A stretch of DNA of 64,000 bases from Asterella californica (lineage: Eukaryota; Streptophyta; Marchantiopsida; Marchantiales; Aytoniaceae), in assembly GCA_036924285.1 (NCBI GenBank), contig JAYKYS010000005.1:8742001-8806000 (forward strand), read 5' to 3'. The notes below the pieces were generated by a model. That model saw only the letters and a list, made by a program, of their open reading frames with translations, ran no database searches and was not told the DNA's origin. Of the stretch, positions 23,919 through 35,064 are shown piece by piece (positions within the stretch are counted from its first letter, which is position 1; every line of letters begins with the position of its first letter). The position numbers were made by a program, and so were the translations under genes.

Positions 23919-25315
23919 TTGTACATACTCCATGCTATACATATTCTACTCTTTTCCACGCCGCTTCCACTCGATGATGAGTTTTTTACCGCTCCGGCCA
24001 TGTCCTCGGACGATGAGCTGCTGCTGCTGATTGCGTCCTTAGAGGCTGAAGAGACTACGAGGACGCATGATAGTTCACAGGAAACAACCGATTTTAGTCC
24101 CTTACCTGACATCGAAGACAAGTCGTTATTAGAAACTCTACTCATTCCTAACACTGCTCCAAGGTTTCCATTCCATTCTAGTAAGGTCCCGATGATCACT
24201 TTCGACGATCGTACATTACAGTCACCCATTCTTACAGTTACCTGGACCTAGCATATTCTACGAGTCCTATAGAGTTCCTGCAGAAGTTCGATTACGTTTT
24301 GATAGACAAGACCTGTTATCCCTGTCATGTCCATGTTCTACCTCTTGCAAGTTTGGCTGACTCATACCGTTTCTTTTCTTTTTCGTAGGACATGATTTCG
24401 CTGTATTTACAAGACAAGCGGTCGCAGGGTAGCATGTTTAACTACCTTGCGTTTTTTGTCCGGGAAGGTGGTCCCAAACGTTCGATTGTGCATGGCATTT
24501 ACATGCTTTTAAATTTGCCTTGCATCTGTACCCAACTGGAGCCATCCAGATATCGCTTCGTTTGCCATCACCACATGGAGTTGGATCGGTAGCATGTCTC
24601 TGCAGAAACAAGCGAACGCCGACCCTGGAGTTGTCAATGACAACGTGTCGCACGGAAAGTGACCTTGAGCCCTATCTCTTCTCTCTCTTTTCTACTTTCT
24701 TGCAGAAGCAGTGCGTGCTAGGAATGTTTTCTATTGGAAAAGGGAGGGGGGGAAGGGTAGTCTCCTGCACCTGCATTTCTAAGGTGTTATATGTATCCAT
24801 GGTAAATCTTGTGTCGAGGTGAAGAAAAAGCTACTACGTGCAATTGGATGGGACCAGCAGCGTTCAATTGGTGCAGAGATATGTGTGAAGCAACTCTCCA
24901 ACAAGGGGTTGCACACATTTGTGAGCATGATCGAGTATTGTTTAAAGAACGAGAAATTGCAGCATCATCATGTTGCGATGAAAACATTATTGAGAGTATG
25001 ATCGCGGATGATAAAGAGTTGTTTATGTTGCTAGGAACCGCTGATACAGAAAATCGTGTTGAACTGATTACATGAATATTTTGCCAAGACGCTCCAGTTT
25101 AACAAGTACAAAGGCTCACACTCGCTATCGAGTACCTTATCTCAATGCCTTTGTCAAATGTTGGTTTCTGAAATATTCACCTTTGTCTAGGTGGATCATG
25201 CAAACAGATATACAGAAAAGACAGTATGACTCCGTCTGGAACTCCTTCATTAGGCTCGAGCAGGTCACCCGTGAAGACATAAATAATAATTTTTTTCAGA
25301 TTGACAATTGACGGT
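23919..25315 (+). pseudogene. decayed element with possible HUH/Rep-type endonuclease
   Basis: Plus-strand pieces in all three frames follow one another. They are an acidic leader (SSDDELLLLIASLEAEE), SPIEFLQKFDYVLIDKTCYP, MFNYLAFFVREGGPKRSIVH, PSPHGVGSVACLCRNKRTPT, AIGWDQQRSIGAEICVKQLS and MIEYCLKNEKLQHHH. The order of a GG...H region followed about 160 codons later by YCLK resembles the HxH and YxxK motifs of rolling-circle Rep endonucleases. The first motif is not intact and the frames are broken. This is inference from motif spacing, and I cannot name a family with confidence. Confidence 0.35.
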
Positions 25316-25393
25316 ATCCACATTGCATCGACAGGTACTTCAAACGAGAGCTGAACGAGCAAGACGAAGATGACGACAGTCAAGAGCAAACAG

Positions 25394-25943
25394 ACAACCG
25401 ACGAGAGACAAGAGAAGCAAAGCAAGTACTATTCCCAAAAGCAGAGCAACATCTCCCGGAGTCTATACCTCTGGCAGATGTGCTATTGAGGTGCCAAAAT
25501 AGCCCCATCATACTCAGAGTAGCGGCTCCCCTTTCTTTTCATAGCCAGGCCCTTGTACATCATTGTACATCTAAAGTGTCTGCAGCTGTACAGTATATAC
25601 ACTTCGGGGTCTTTTCTACCATCTTATCCGTAAGACAAATACACCCTATCTGCGAGACAGTCCACTTTACAACCGACGAGAGACAAGAGAAGCAAAGCAA
25701 ATACTATTCCCAAAAGCAGAACATCTCCCGGAGTCCATACCTCTGGCAGATGTGCTATTGAGGTGCCAAAATAGCCCCATCATACTCAGAGTAACGACTC
25801 CCTTTTCTTTTCATAGCCAGGCCCTTGTACATCATTTTACATCTAAAGTGTCTGCAGCTGTACAGTATATACACTTAGGGGTCTTTTCTACCATCTTGTC
25901 CGTAAGACAAATACACCCTATCTGCGAGACAGTCCACTTTACA
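25394..25943. repeat. 275-bp tandem duplication
   Basis: Copy 1 (25394-25668) and copy 2 (25669-25943) both begin acaaccgacgagagacaaga and both contain the same ctgtacagtatatacactt string. They differ at a handful of bases and one 3-bp gap, so the event is fairly recent. It lies downstream of the possible Rep remnant. Confidence 0.9.
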
Positions 25944-26720
25944 ATCCTGTTTACACAGTATTCCATCTCGCTTATGTACTCGCTACTTTGAACTAGCATA
26001 TTATAACAACGCTTATATTATTGCAGTGCAGTGCAGTGCTTATTCACATAACAGCTACTTGTGTTAATATCTACTGTCGTGTACAAAAGTAAAACTGTAT
26101 TGTCTAGTCCACGCGTCGAGTATTGTACATTTGAAATAAAAATATTGTTTACCGAGACCCCTGGCAGAGCAGTAACATTTCGAAATGATATGTCCATACT
26201 ACTGGGCTTTAACGCGAAGCAGACCCCTTCCAATTTGGCGTGAAACCTGGCCGAAACAGGCAATGAGCTGCAACTATTGGCGGGCGGAGGAAAATAATGC
26301 ACAACAAAAAAAATTAACACACCGAGAAAACACTCGAGCTCGAGCTCGGTGAATGAAAAGGTTCATAAACATAAAAGTCCTTGACGGTCAAATAAAGAGT
26401 GGTAAAGTTTGAACATTCAGCAGAATGTACTTGGTACCAAGAGGAAGGAACTGAACAACAAAGGAAGCTTGGAAAGCTCTATGAGCTTGGAAGTTAATGA
26501 TAAGTTTCTTCAAGATTCACTACTCATCCTCGGACTTGGAGTTTACTTACAACAGAAATAAACTCTTCGGCTTCTGGTCACACATCCCACTTACTGAAAG
26601 AGTCATTGGAAAATCTTTCACTCTGGATTATTGCGAGCTATATGGATGACACGCACACAAAAATTATAACCAACTACAATCTGATAGAAAAAGAAACATG
26701 GTCTAAAGAAGAAATGTGCA
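25944..26720. other. no recognisable gene
   Basis: Nothing with a known domain. The perfect 12-bp palindrome gagctcgagctc lies near 26336-26347. Confidence 0.3.
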
Positions 26721-26723
26721 TCC

Positions 26724-26910
26724 CAACTCATTAAGATCCATTTTCTAGTGCTTAAAGAGAATCCCAAACTCATTAAGACCTATTTTCTAATGCTTAAAAG
26801 AATCACCCGGAAAAATGAAAATAACCTTCATCTCAATAATAAGACCCATTTTCTAATGCTTAAAAGAATCACCCCAAAAAATGAAAATAACCTTCATCTA
26901 ACTAATATTT
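26724..26910. repeat. approx. 68-bp tandem repeat, 2-3 units
   Basis: Units contain cattttctaatgcttaaaag followed by aatcacc and aatgaaaataaccttcatct. Two full units and a diverged first unit are visible. Confidence 0.75.
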
Positions 26911-27019
26911 TTATACGTTTTAAAGACTGTATTGTGAATAAATCATCAATTGAGTTCATTACTAGTAAAGGGTACCTTAAACTCAATGAATAAACATATC
27001 TCATAACAAATACTATATT

Positions 27020-27160
27020 CATCCGACAAAGAAGGTGACTAGGTGCGAATCCTAGACGTCCTTGATGTTCTGTTAAATGTAAGGAGAGGCCTAGGCCTCT
27101 TTGTGCGAGCACCCACATCCTGCCTGCGGGCAAACCAAAAAATAAATAAAAAATTAGATG
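27020..27160 (+). repeat. possible SINE 3' portion
   Basis: ggtgcgaatcct near 27041 resembles a tRNA B box (GGTTCGANTCC), and the segment ends in an A-rich tail (caaaaaataaataaaaaa) near 27133-27152. I found no clear A box or target-site duplication, so this is tentative. Confidence 0.35.
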
Positions 27161-27640
27161 GCTAGTAGGGGGTGTCAATGTTACGCGAAAAGATTCCTCT
27201 AACCATTGAGACATAACGCAATAACTTGGTGACCGATAACATTACATAAAACTACGGCACATTCTATATCGCCCTTTGAATGAACACTATATTCTCTCCA
27301 TTACTTCTTTTTCAATTCTTCAATTCTGACACAGACAATAATTACTCAGAAGAGTAGAGAATCCACTGCAAAAAACAACGAAAATAATAAAAATTCGTTC
27401 AGAGAACGCCCGCGGCGTAAACTCAGTCTGTACTATGCACATCCCTAGTTCGTCAGCTCTCTGGTTATTATTAAATCCGTTTCTCTTTCGCGCCTTCATT
27501 CTACATCCATGCAAAGGAATTAACCTGGCATCGTCCATCTGACAATACCATTACCGAACATACAAGGCAATGAACAAATCTTGCATCTGAAAATCACAGC
27601 ATCAGTGAGAATTAAAGCTGCACGTCCACTCTCCACACAA

Positions 27641-27930
27641 ACTCCAGTGCCCAAGTGGAACATGCCAAGGTGCATATATTCGGATGTCATAGAATTCGGC
27701 ATGGCCGTCGTCATATAAGCCATACTTAGATCAGCTCTTTACATACGTAGAAGAATACAGGCAGAATCTCCTTGACTTCGACTTCCAGTGCCCAAATTGG
27801 AACATGCCAAGCTGCCGATATATTCGGATGTCACAGGTAGAACTCGGCATAGCCGTCGTCATATGAGCCATACTTAAATCAGCCCTTTACATACGTAGGA
27901 AATACAGGCAGAATCTCCTGGACTTCCGAC
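27641..27930. repeat. 141-bp tandem duplication 3' of the conserved gene
   Basis: A segment starting cagtgcccaa and containing atattcggatgtcac and catacgtag-like strings occurs twice, with starts near 27644 and 27785. It lies just downstream of the minus-strand gene whose stop is at 28049, so it may fall in its 3' UTR. Confidence 0.8.
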
Positions 27931-28048
27931 TTGTAGAGAGTACCTATCTCCACATATCCGACGTTCTGAACGCCACATTTCTCGTTACCCTCTGTTACTA
28001 TTCTGTACACCGTACAGAACATAACTACCGTAAGCGCGAACGCCGAAA

Positions 28049-30194
28049 TCAAGCCCATTCACCCTCTATCAAAGGTGCCATCGACCCTTTATTTTCAATC
28101 TCCGCCCCACCGAAAAGCCTCAACAGATCGGACTTGTCCTCATTCCCCAAGTGTTCGACTTCTAAATCTAGTCCAAGTTCCTCTTCAATGTCATCGGAAG
28201 CTGAAATGAGAATGAGTTCGCAACCTTCATAGTTGAGAAAATCCGGAGGGTCCGCTGGTACAAAACGATACGAACCCAACTGTCCTTGCAGATGTGCAGG
28301 ATAAGTCGCTTTCCTCTTGTTCGGCAGTCCTTGCGTTTGTGGATTACCCTGCTCCGGGTTCTTGATCTGCCAGACCGTAGATCACTTCAATCATGAGAGG
28401 CTGTACAGTATACGGCTACACTCTGAGTATGAATATTCATGCGTAAAGTTCATTAGATATACTGAGCTCCAGTAACCAATATATACCTGTATAATGTACG
28501 ACCCTTCTGGCTCGATATTTAGAGCTTCTTGTGGTTTGTGCCGTTTGTCAGGTCCCGGAAGCTCCAACTTATATATCAGATGCGTGTGCACTCTCCTCCC
28601 GTCTTTGTGACGAACGAGCCTATAAATTCCCTCGCCAACCGGCCGACATGGAGGATTTTCCCTGTGACCTCTTGTCTTTGTTTCGTACTCTTCTGCAGTA
28701 TACGAAAGACTTCTGATCGTTTTACTACCTTTTCCATGCGGGGTGGATATTCGCCAACAGGATATCGACAAGCGTTGTGGCCAATTTTTACTGACCTCCA
28801 GTGTGCAGATAATTGCTGCTGTTTTCATGTTGCATACAGAGTGTAGGTCTCTAAGACTCGTGATTAGGATGAGACGTAAAATTGCGATTCTAGAAGCTGC
28901 TACACATAGTGAATAGGTGTATTACCTGGAGCAAGAGCCTTCCTTATGTCTTGAGCATCTGTTGTCACGAGCTCAACGAAACCCCAGTAAGGCCGAGTTC
29001 TCCTGGAAGGATCAGGCAGGCTCTTTCGTCCCATCACTATGAGCCTCAACATTGTCTGCTTAGAAACGTCCACCTTCTGCTAAGAATAAACGACTGTATG
29101 ATCAATGTCCGCAAGAAGTAAAAGCAAAGTAACGCTCCGTAGCGGACGTACACTCTCTGGAAAGCCAATGCTCACTACCTCGGTAGGATTGACACACCAG
29201 AATCTAAATCTTGAAACCAAGCTGAATAAAGACAAACTCTGGGAGTCCTCGCACCGACGAATTACAGGTTTTGGTCACTTTTCGCGAACGAAACATAAAC
29301 TTTGCAAGTAAACTTTGTAATTCAAGAAGCTGGCAAGCAAGCCGTCTGTTGGCGTAGAGCATAGTGCCAGTAAGGATTAGAATACCAGTAAGGAGTCTGT
29401 CCTAAGATGCGTCCTCCGCGACAGAAGCATCGGCTCCCTCGGCTCAGTGGAGGTCGGACAAGGAGCAATTTCTGAGCCACTCGTAACAATGACACTAATT
29501 CCTCGACATCTTAGTAACCTATAAGCAGATCTATATATACCTCTGATCCTTCTCCTCCTATTCTTTCATCTCCCCTTCGTTTCTCGTCAGCAGTGTCCGA
29601 ACCCCTCGTACGCTTCTCTTCCACTGATGTTTTACCCGAGCCTGCTTCGTCTCCCTCCTTCGGCAACTTAAGTTTCTCATGTTTTCCCCTGTCCCCGGCT
29701 TCTTCCTTCGGCAACTTAAGTTTCTCATGTTCTCCCTTGTGCCCGGCTTCATCCTTCGGCATTTTAACTTTCTCATGCTTCCCCTTGCGCCCGGCTTCAT
29801 CCTTCGGCATTTTAACTTTCTCATGCTTTCCCTTGCGCCCGGCTTCATCATTCCCCTGAGCCCCACCATCCGTCTCATATTTGTCATCTCTTTCTCCTCT
29901 ACCAGAAGGTTCATTGGAGTCCTTACTCTTCCCAGATCGCTTCTTTCGCTCGGCAGGTTTGTCACTTCTTTCGCTAGCAGAGCGATCCTCGTCTGCACTA
30001 TCGTCCTGAGTCTCCTCTGCTTTTGCTTCTTTGAATCTCGCTTCCTTCCCAGACTCGCTGCTCTGCTTCTCCTCCACTACTTTCTCTCCAGATTCAGGTC
30101 TCAAAACTATAAACAAGCGCTGAATGTCACCAACATCCCGAACAGAATCCTTGTTTACTTTCGGTCTATAGAAAAAGAAAATCTCCCCTCGTTC
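28049..30194 (-). CDS. conserved plant protein of unknown function, exons 2-5
   Basis: Four exons with consistent phases and GT-AG borders: 30194-29541, 29076-28926, 28692-28487 and 28366-28049 (stop). Exon 2 begins ERGEIFFFYRPKV and QRLFIVLRPESGEK, then a long charged, disordered stretch with four 16-residue repeats. Exon 3 has LRLIVMGRKSLPDP and RPYWGFVELVTTDAQ. Exon 4 has EEYETKTRGHRENPP and HTHLIYKLELP. Exon 5 has IKNPEQG, FVPADPPDFLNYEGCE and LISASDDIEEELG. From memory, these blocks resemble a family in land plants without a known function. No in-frame ATG lies next to exon 2, since it follows an acceptor (tgtgttcag), so a first exon must lie upstream. A phase-0 candidate at 30551-32783 is split by a retroelement (separate entry). 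If that is exon 1, the undisturbed protein would have been about 559 aa. Confidence 0.75.
29656..29847 (-). repeat. 48-bp intragenic minisatellite (16-aa repeats)
   Basis: Four copies of a 48-bp unit encode variants of DEAGRKGKHEKVKMPK inside exon 2 of the conserved gene. Two copies are identical at protein level, and two have Leu for Val/Met. The length keeps the frame. The segment is highly charged and probably disordered. Confidence 0.9.
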
Positions 30195-30561
30195 CTGAAC
30201 ACAAGAAAACCACCATCGGTTCAAATTTCAAATTTCAGTATCGATTATCATGCGCGCCACGCGGCTACCGTAACGCTCAACGCTCTCTCTGCCCCGCTTT
30301 GAAGTTTCAACACATACTGGCAGCGTTGTACAGTATCATCATTCTGCTACCTGAAGACTTTCAAAACATCTGTGTGCATGACCCAGACGAGAGAACGCCT
30401 CTCTCTCTCTCTCTCAGTTTTGACTGAGCTATATAAGTACGCAAGAAAATATACTGGCTGGCACTCCGTTCAGCTCCCGAACGAACTCGATCGGTACGTA
30501 CGAGCGGAGCATGCATGCTACGAAGCAAAACCTCAAACCTCAAAACCTACCTGCACCTCCA

Positions 30562-30574
30562 CATGAGGCGACTC
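30562..30574. repeat. target-site duplication, left copy
   Basis: catgaggcgactc, identical to 32444-32456, flanks the retroelement. Confidence 0.9.
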
Positions 30575-32325
30575 TCTTGGGTGGACCTCTCTTCGCCTTA
30601 GCTCACTATAGAGCTCTCTTCGCCACCGCCTTGGCTGCTCCAGGTTGTGTCTTTCCATCTCTAGCTGATGATACGCACATCGTAGGTCCGGCGGACCAAG
30701 TCGGTGTTGCCTTTGATCACCTTGTCTCTCAATTGGCCTTGGTAGGGCTGAGGACGAAGGTGTCAAAGTGCAAGGCTTGGTCTCCCATAGGTATACCGTC
30801 GGACCTACAGCTCCCAGAGGGATTTGTTACCCCTGCAGATGGTTTACGCATCCTCGGAGTACCCGTGGGTACAGAGGACTTTGTCTCTCGATTCTTAGAT
30901 GTTGCTCTTGCGGAGGACGTTATGCATATCGAGGATCTCCCTATGTTAGAGGACCCACAGGTTGCTTTTGGTATCCTTTCCTCTTCCATAGCACGACGTC
31001 CTTGTTACTTACTCCGCACAGTACCCCCATCTCCTATCTTCATCTCGCGCCTTAGAGAGTTTGATAGGAAGATCATGGGGGTGTTTGGCGACATCATAGG
31101 ACCGGGGACCTTTGACTGTGTGGCAGGACCTCTCGCACGGAGACAGACATCTTTGCCAATATCATGTGGCGGGGTGGGCTTATTATCCATGGAGGAGACT
31201 GCTGCGGCAGCTTTTTTGGGTAGTTGGGCCCTCTCAGCACCTTGGCTCTGTGGTCGTTTTCTCGTGCGAGATAGACCTATCTTGGAGAGCTATGTGACAG
31301 AGGTGGAGGATGGTTCTTACCCACTACAGATGTGTCTTCGCGAGGCAAGAGACAGTTTGACTCTTGAGGCACGTGAGGCACATCCTCGATTCGATTCCTT
31401 ACCTTCCGATGGATCTCGCGGACTACAGTCTTCTCTGACAGGACACCACTTCCACCAGGTTCTCCATGCACTCTTAGTGGATCCTTCCATCTCACGAGAT
31501 ACTAGGGCTCGACTCCGCTCTTGTTCAGGCAAGGGCGCAGGCTCTTGGCTCATAGCTCGACCTTGCATTAGAGCGTTCCGACTCGCACCGACTATCTTCT
31601 CTACAGCGATGAGGTTTCGTCTAGGCTTGGTCCAGCCTGTTGCTTCGGCACTGTCCACCTGCGAGTGCGGTGTCTCGCTCGACACCGCGGGTCGTCATCT
31701 TGCTCGATGTCCTCACGGTGGAGAGCGGATAGCCACCCACGATGCCATCAGAGACGTCGTGTTTGCCTTAGCACGGGAGAGCGGTCACATGACGTGGAGA
31801 GAGCGTTGGTACGCCCTTCAGACGGGAGGATCAGTCAGAGCAGACCTGTACATGATGAGGGAGGATCAGGTCTCAGTGGCTGATGTGGTTGTTACGGATC
31901 CGACACGGGACTCAGTGGCGGCACAGGTGATCACCCATCCCCCAGGATGGGCTGCAGGCGTGGCGGCAGCAACGAAGGTATCCAAGTATAGGGGTATGCA
32001 AGCGGGACATCGCTTCATCCCCTTAGCCTTGGAGATATATGGATCGACAGCTTTGGAGTTCGACGTCTTTCTGCGAGAGTGCGCTAGAGCCTACCATGAG
32101 AGGCGTCAGGGGGTACCACTTTCTCTTTCTTTCTGCACCATGTTTTTCAGGCAGCGGGTTTCCATTGCTCTACAGAGAGCTTTAGCAGGGGCCATTCACA
32201 GAAGAGCAATCGCAGTAGGCGATGCCTCTTCAGGTGCACCTGTTGTAGATAGAGGTACTGATTTTTTGGTCTCCGACATTATAGGTGCGACTGGCGATTT
32301 TAGAGCTACTGATAGCGGGGCTTAG
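30575..32325 (+). CDS. reverse transcriptase C-terminus plus restriction-like endonuclease
   Basis: The frame opens at 30511, but everything before 30575 is target DNA, so the apparent start Met is not genuine. Visible are the polymerase box FPSLADDTHIVGP, a conserved KVSKCKAWSP after it, and a thumb region. Next comes a CCHC zinc motif in CECGVSLDTAGRHLARCPHG, then SVRADLYM, SVADVVVTDPTRD and TKVSKYRGMQAGHRFIPLAL. This is the arrangement of elements with a C-terminal restriction-like (PD-(D/E)XK) endonuclease, as in the R2/NeSL/Utopia groups. The protein lacks its N-terminal half and could not retrotranspose on its own. The clade assignment is by recall. Confidence 0.85.
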
Positions 32326-32443
32326 CCCCGGTGTTCTCCCCTTCAGGGTGGTTATTGCTTGGCCCTTCGGGTCCTTCTTTCCCTTGTAAGGCTTGATGGG
32401 GTCTTCCCATCCATTGGCTATATATCGCGTCGCGTGTTCCCCC
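30575..32443 (+). mobile_element. 5'-truncated non-LTR retrotransposon with C-terminal endonuclease
   Basis: A 1.87-kb insertion between 13-bp direct repeats. It starts inside the reverse transcriptase (motif B, LGGPLFALAHYRAL) and has one long open frame to a stop near 32325. About 120 bp of 3' UTR follow, with no poly(A) tail. Truncation at the 5' end with a target duplication is the hallmark of target-primed reverse transcription. The absence of stops in about 580 codons suggests recent arrival. Confidence 0.9.
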
Positions 32444-32456
32444 CATGAGGCGACTC
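32444..32456. repeat. target-site duplication, right copy
   Basis: catgaggcgactc, identical to 30562-30574. Confidence 0.9.
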
Positions 32457-32783
32457 CCGCGTCTTCACTTCCTTTCCTTCCCCCATACTTTTACCCTTCC
32501 GCTTCCGCTTCTCGTCGATGTACGTAGTCTGCACTTTCTCCTCCAAAAGTTGTCGCAGTTCTTCACTCCAGTCAAGAATGTGGGGTCTAGTTCGCTTTTC
32601 CTTCTCTCTCATATTTCGGCTGACTGGCTTGCTGCCCTGCTTGCTGGCGTCCGCGTTGTCCGTTGAGATAGGTGCCACGTGTGATGGATTCCACTTGTCG
32701 CGCCGATCTCCAGCGGTTAGTTTACCGTCCAACAAGTGTGAAGGACTGCGGTTGGTCTGATACCCTAGTAATACATTTGTCAT

Positions 32784-34260
32784 TAAGCGACGTGGTTACT
32801 TTCCCTTTCTGTACTTCGGACCCGCCGTCATGTTACGTTGGAGGCCCTGTATGGGATGAGATGAGTCAGGATCGACGGTGACTCGATGTGTAACCATACT
32901 CTCTCTTGCCTCTTAGGCGATTCAAAATTGCGCCAAGTGTCTGGCACTTTGATGTGCCTCCACGACTTAATACGCGCCGTAATACTCCGCCTGGTGTGGT
33001 AACTGTAGTTTTGAAGGTCTGAACAGTTCGTTTAAAATAAACTCGAACAAAACGGAAACCAGAACTATACAACGAGAACCAGAATCGTTCGCAGTCGACT
33101 ATAGTTAAGTTTACGTCACATTGAGTCACAAAAATCAGTTAGTCAAAATAAACAAGATATTTTCCAATTTCATTTGCACTAAATTTCAAACCGAACGTGA
33201 TTATCTAGGAGAAACTGAAACTAAACATGCAAAGAAGTTAGATTTAGTAGCATAAACTTTGGGGAACTTTTGCTTGCTTGTTGTTGGGCAGATTTGAGAG
33301 GAGTTGGAGATAATGACTTTGGTGTCCGAGGTGAACTTGATTCACCAAAGTTTAGTTTTTTTTTCATTTTTTTGAGTTGGGTATTCTCCCTCCACACTCT
33401 TTTTTCTTATACTTTTTTTTAATCGAAGAGTTATTTCCAAAATCTGTTCTTGATATTCTGCTGATTGTTCACGCCTCTTATCTCTTTCAGATTGCACGTC
33501 TCCAAGAGGATCAAGTTTGCTCGTCAACATACATGTCTCTGGACTCATGTTCATTGGTATTGGATAATTTTAGCATTCGTATCCCAGACAGCGACTCTAA
33601 AATTTATTAAGCTTTCTATATGTAACACAAAAAAAACCAAAAGATGCTCAAAAATAATAGTACTAGGATCGAACTCACAGAGATGCAAATAAATATCATC
33701 TAAATATAATTAATAAGTGATAAAAGTGATTCTTTATAGTTATTTTTTATTCTCACGGGCAGAAATTATTCTCGGTGGAGTTCAAACTCAGGTCTATCCA
33801 ACAAGACAGAGTTGATATTCTTAACAAATAACATAATAAATACTAAACAGATCAAAGACTTCAAAAAATAGATAAACGACAACATACAGAGCCAAGGATA
33901 ACAACAATACAACAGAGAAGTATTGTTGAAGTGTTACTAAGTAGCCTTTAACACTATAAATGCTAAGTGTCTTCACACTAACTTGTTCTACTATAATTTA
34001 CTCTTGGAAATACTTCATACAAAATTCTCACCCAACATGAAGTACGAAGTCCACTACAAAGAAGAACTTATCCAACAAAGAAACTTCGTCCAAACAAACT
34101 TCACTCTAAAACTAACTTCATAGTAGTTGATTTGTTCTCAGACTTCACCTCAAACTCTTGCTCTGGTTTCATATGTAGATTACAAAGAACTTCGTCACTT
34201 AGTGTCACTCTTATCACAACAAACTACTAAACTTCTTAGATAAAACTCCGAAGAAAACAA
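32784..34260. other. upstream region of the conserved gene, then AT-rich DNA
   Basis: The minus-strand frame 33129-32866 (GGVLRRVLSRGGTSKCQ) lies upstream of the predicted exon 1 and could be 5' UTR or chance. From 33 kb on the sequence is AT-rich without recognisable genes. Confidence 0.3.
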
Positions 34261-34269
34261 ACACACAAA

Positions 34270-34494
34270 GTTGATATAGTCTTAAGCTCTAGATCGACGG
34301 CTAATATAAACCGGAACGATTAAAGCAGTTACGTACAGTTAGTTAGAGAGCTAATCCATCATTTGGATTTCTCTTGTACGCACCTCCATTATATATACAT
34401 GGAGAGGTGAGGTCTCTCTTATCTCATTCATACTTTTATTTCCTTGTCTACTCGCTCTCTTGGAGTGTCTTCTTAGAAGTATATATCTTTTACA
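34270..34494 (+). repeat. copia-like LTR, plus orientation
   Basis: This segment (gttgatatagtcttaagctc ... tcttttaca) recurs inverted at 37013-37282. It contains TATATATA and the string cttgtctactcgctctcttgg. It is followed by tgatatcaaagtgatag, which resembles an initiator-Met tRNA primer-binding site (TGGTATCAGAGC), as just inside a copia 5' LTR. The next frame (MSKMEFVPREVQERVAG) could be the start of a gag remnant. Confidence 0.6.
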
Positions 34495-35022
34495 TGATAT
34501 CAAAGTGATAGAGAGCGTTTGTCTCTTGTTGATGAGCAAGATGGAGTTTGTGCCTCGAGAAGTACAAGAGAGAGTAGCTGGGGTTGTGCTTGATGTTGAG
34601 CACTATCTTGCTGATGCGTTCGAGGTGAGACGAAACTATTTTTTCGTCATCAGAAACTTTGAGCGTGATTTTGAAGACCTAGATGATTTTTTCTCGCTGA
34701 AATTTGTCGACCAGTCTTATAAAGGTTGTCCTTTTCTGAATGTGCAAACTGTGTACTCGACCAAGTTTTAATCGATTTGGAGCTTTCCAACGGTAGATTT
34801 TCAAATGGATCTTTTCCGACCAAAACAAAAGTTTTAGGATCTGAGTCCAAAACAAGTACTGGTCCAATTAGGCCCCTGACACTTAAAAAATTTCAAGGTA
34901 TCACGATCCATTTCTGACCTCATTTGGTCTAATTTTGACCTTTCTTGGTTAGTTCTTTAGATATTTTCGCCTTGTTTTATACACCTACAATTCTCAAATA
35001 GGTTCTTTTCTTCATTCTCGTT

Positions 35023-35064
35023 CAAGAGGAGTGCACGGTGTCATAACACCGTGCACTCCTCTTG
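35023..35064. repeat. perfect 19-bp hairpin, 4-nt loop
   Basis: Arm caagaggagtgcacggtgt (35023-35041), loop cata, then its exact reverse complement (35046-35064). No neighbouring gene explains it as a terminator. Confidence 0.9.

Larger units (their letters stand above)
30551..32783 (-). pseudogene. predicted exon 1 of the conserved gene, split by a retrotransposon
   Basis: On the minus strand an ATG at 32783 opens a frame (MTNVLLGYQTNRS ... HILDWSEELRQLLEEK ... KTRESPH) that meets the retroelement boundary at 32444. Across the element, in the same phase, 30561-30551 reads VEVQ and then a good donor (CAG|GTAGGT). Without the element and one copy of its target duplication the exon is 351 nt, exactly phase 0, matching exon 2 (phase 0, acceptor at 30195). 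The 1.87-kb insertion would disrupt the protein unless another promoter or start is used. The assignment to the downstream gene rests on phase, donor and adjacency. Confidence 0.55.

Noticed and set aside
30399..30420. (CT)n run as a promoter element of the conserved gene
   Set aside because: It lies within the predicted first intron if exon 1 is at 30551-32783, and simple CT runs alone are not evidence of a promoter.
30511..30574. Apparent start of the 604-aa frame at 30511
   Set aside because: The first 21 codons are target DNA upstream of the insertion point; the retroelement protein is 5'-truncated and has no own start here.
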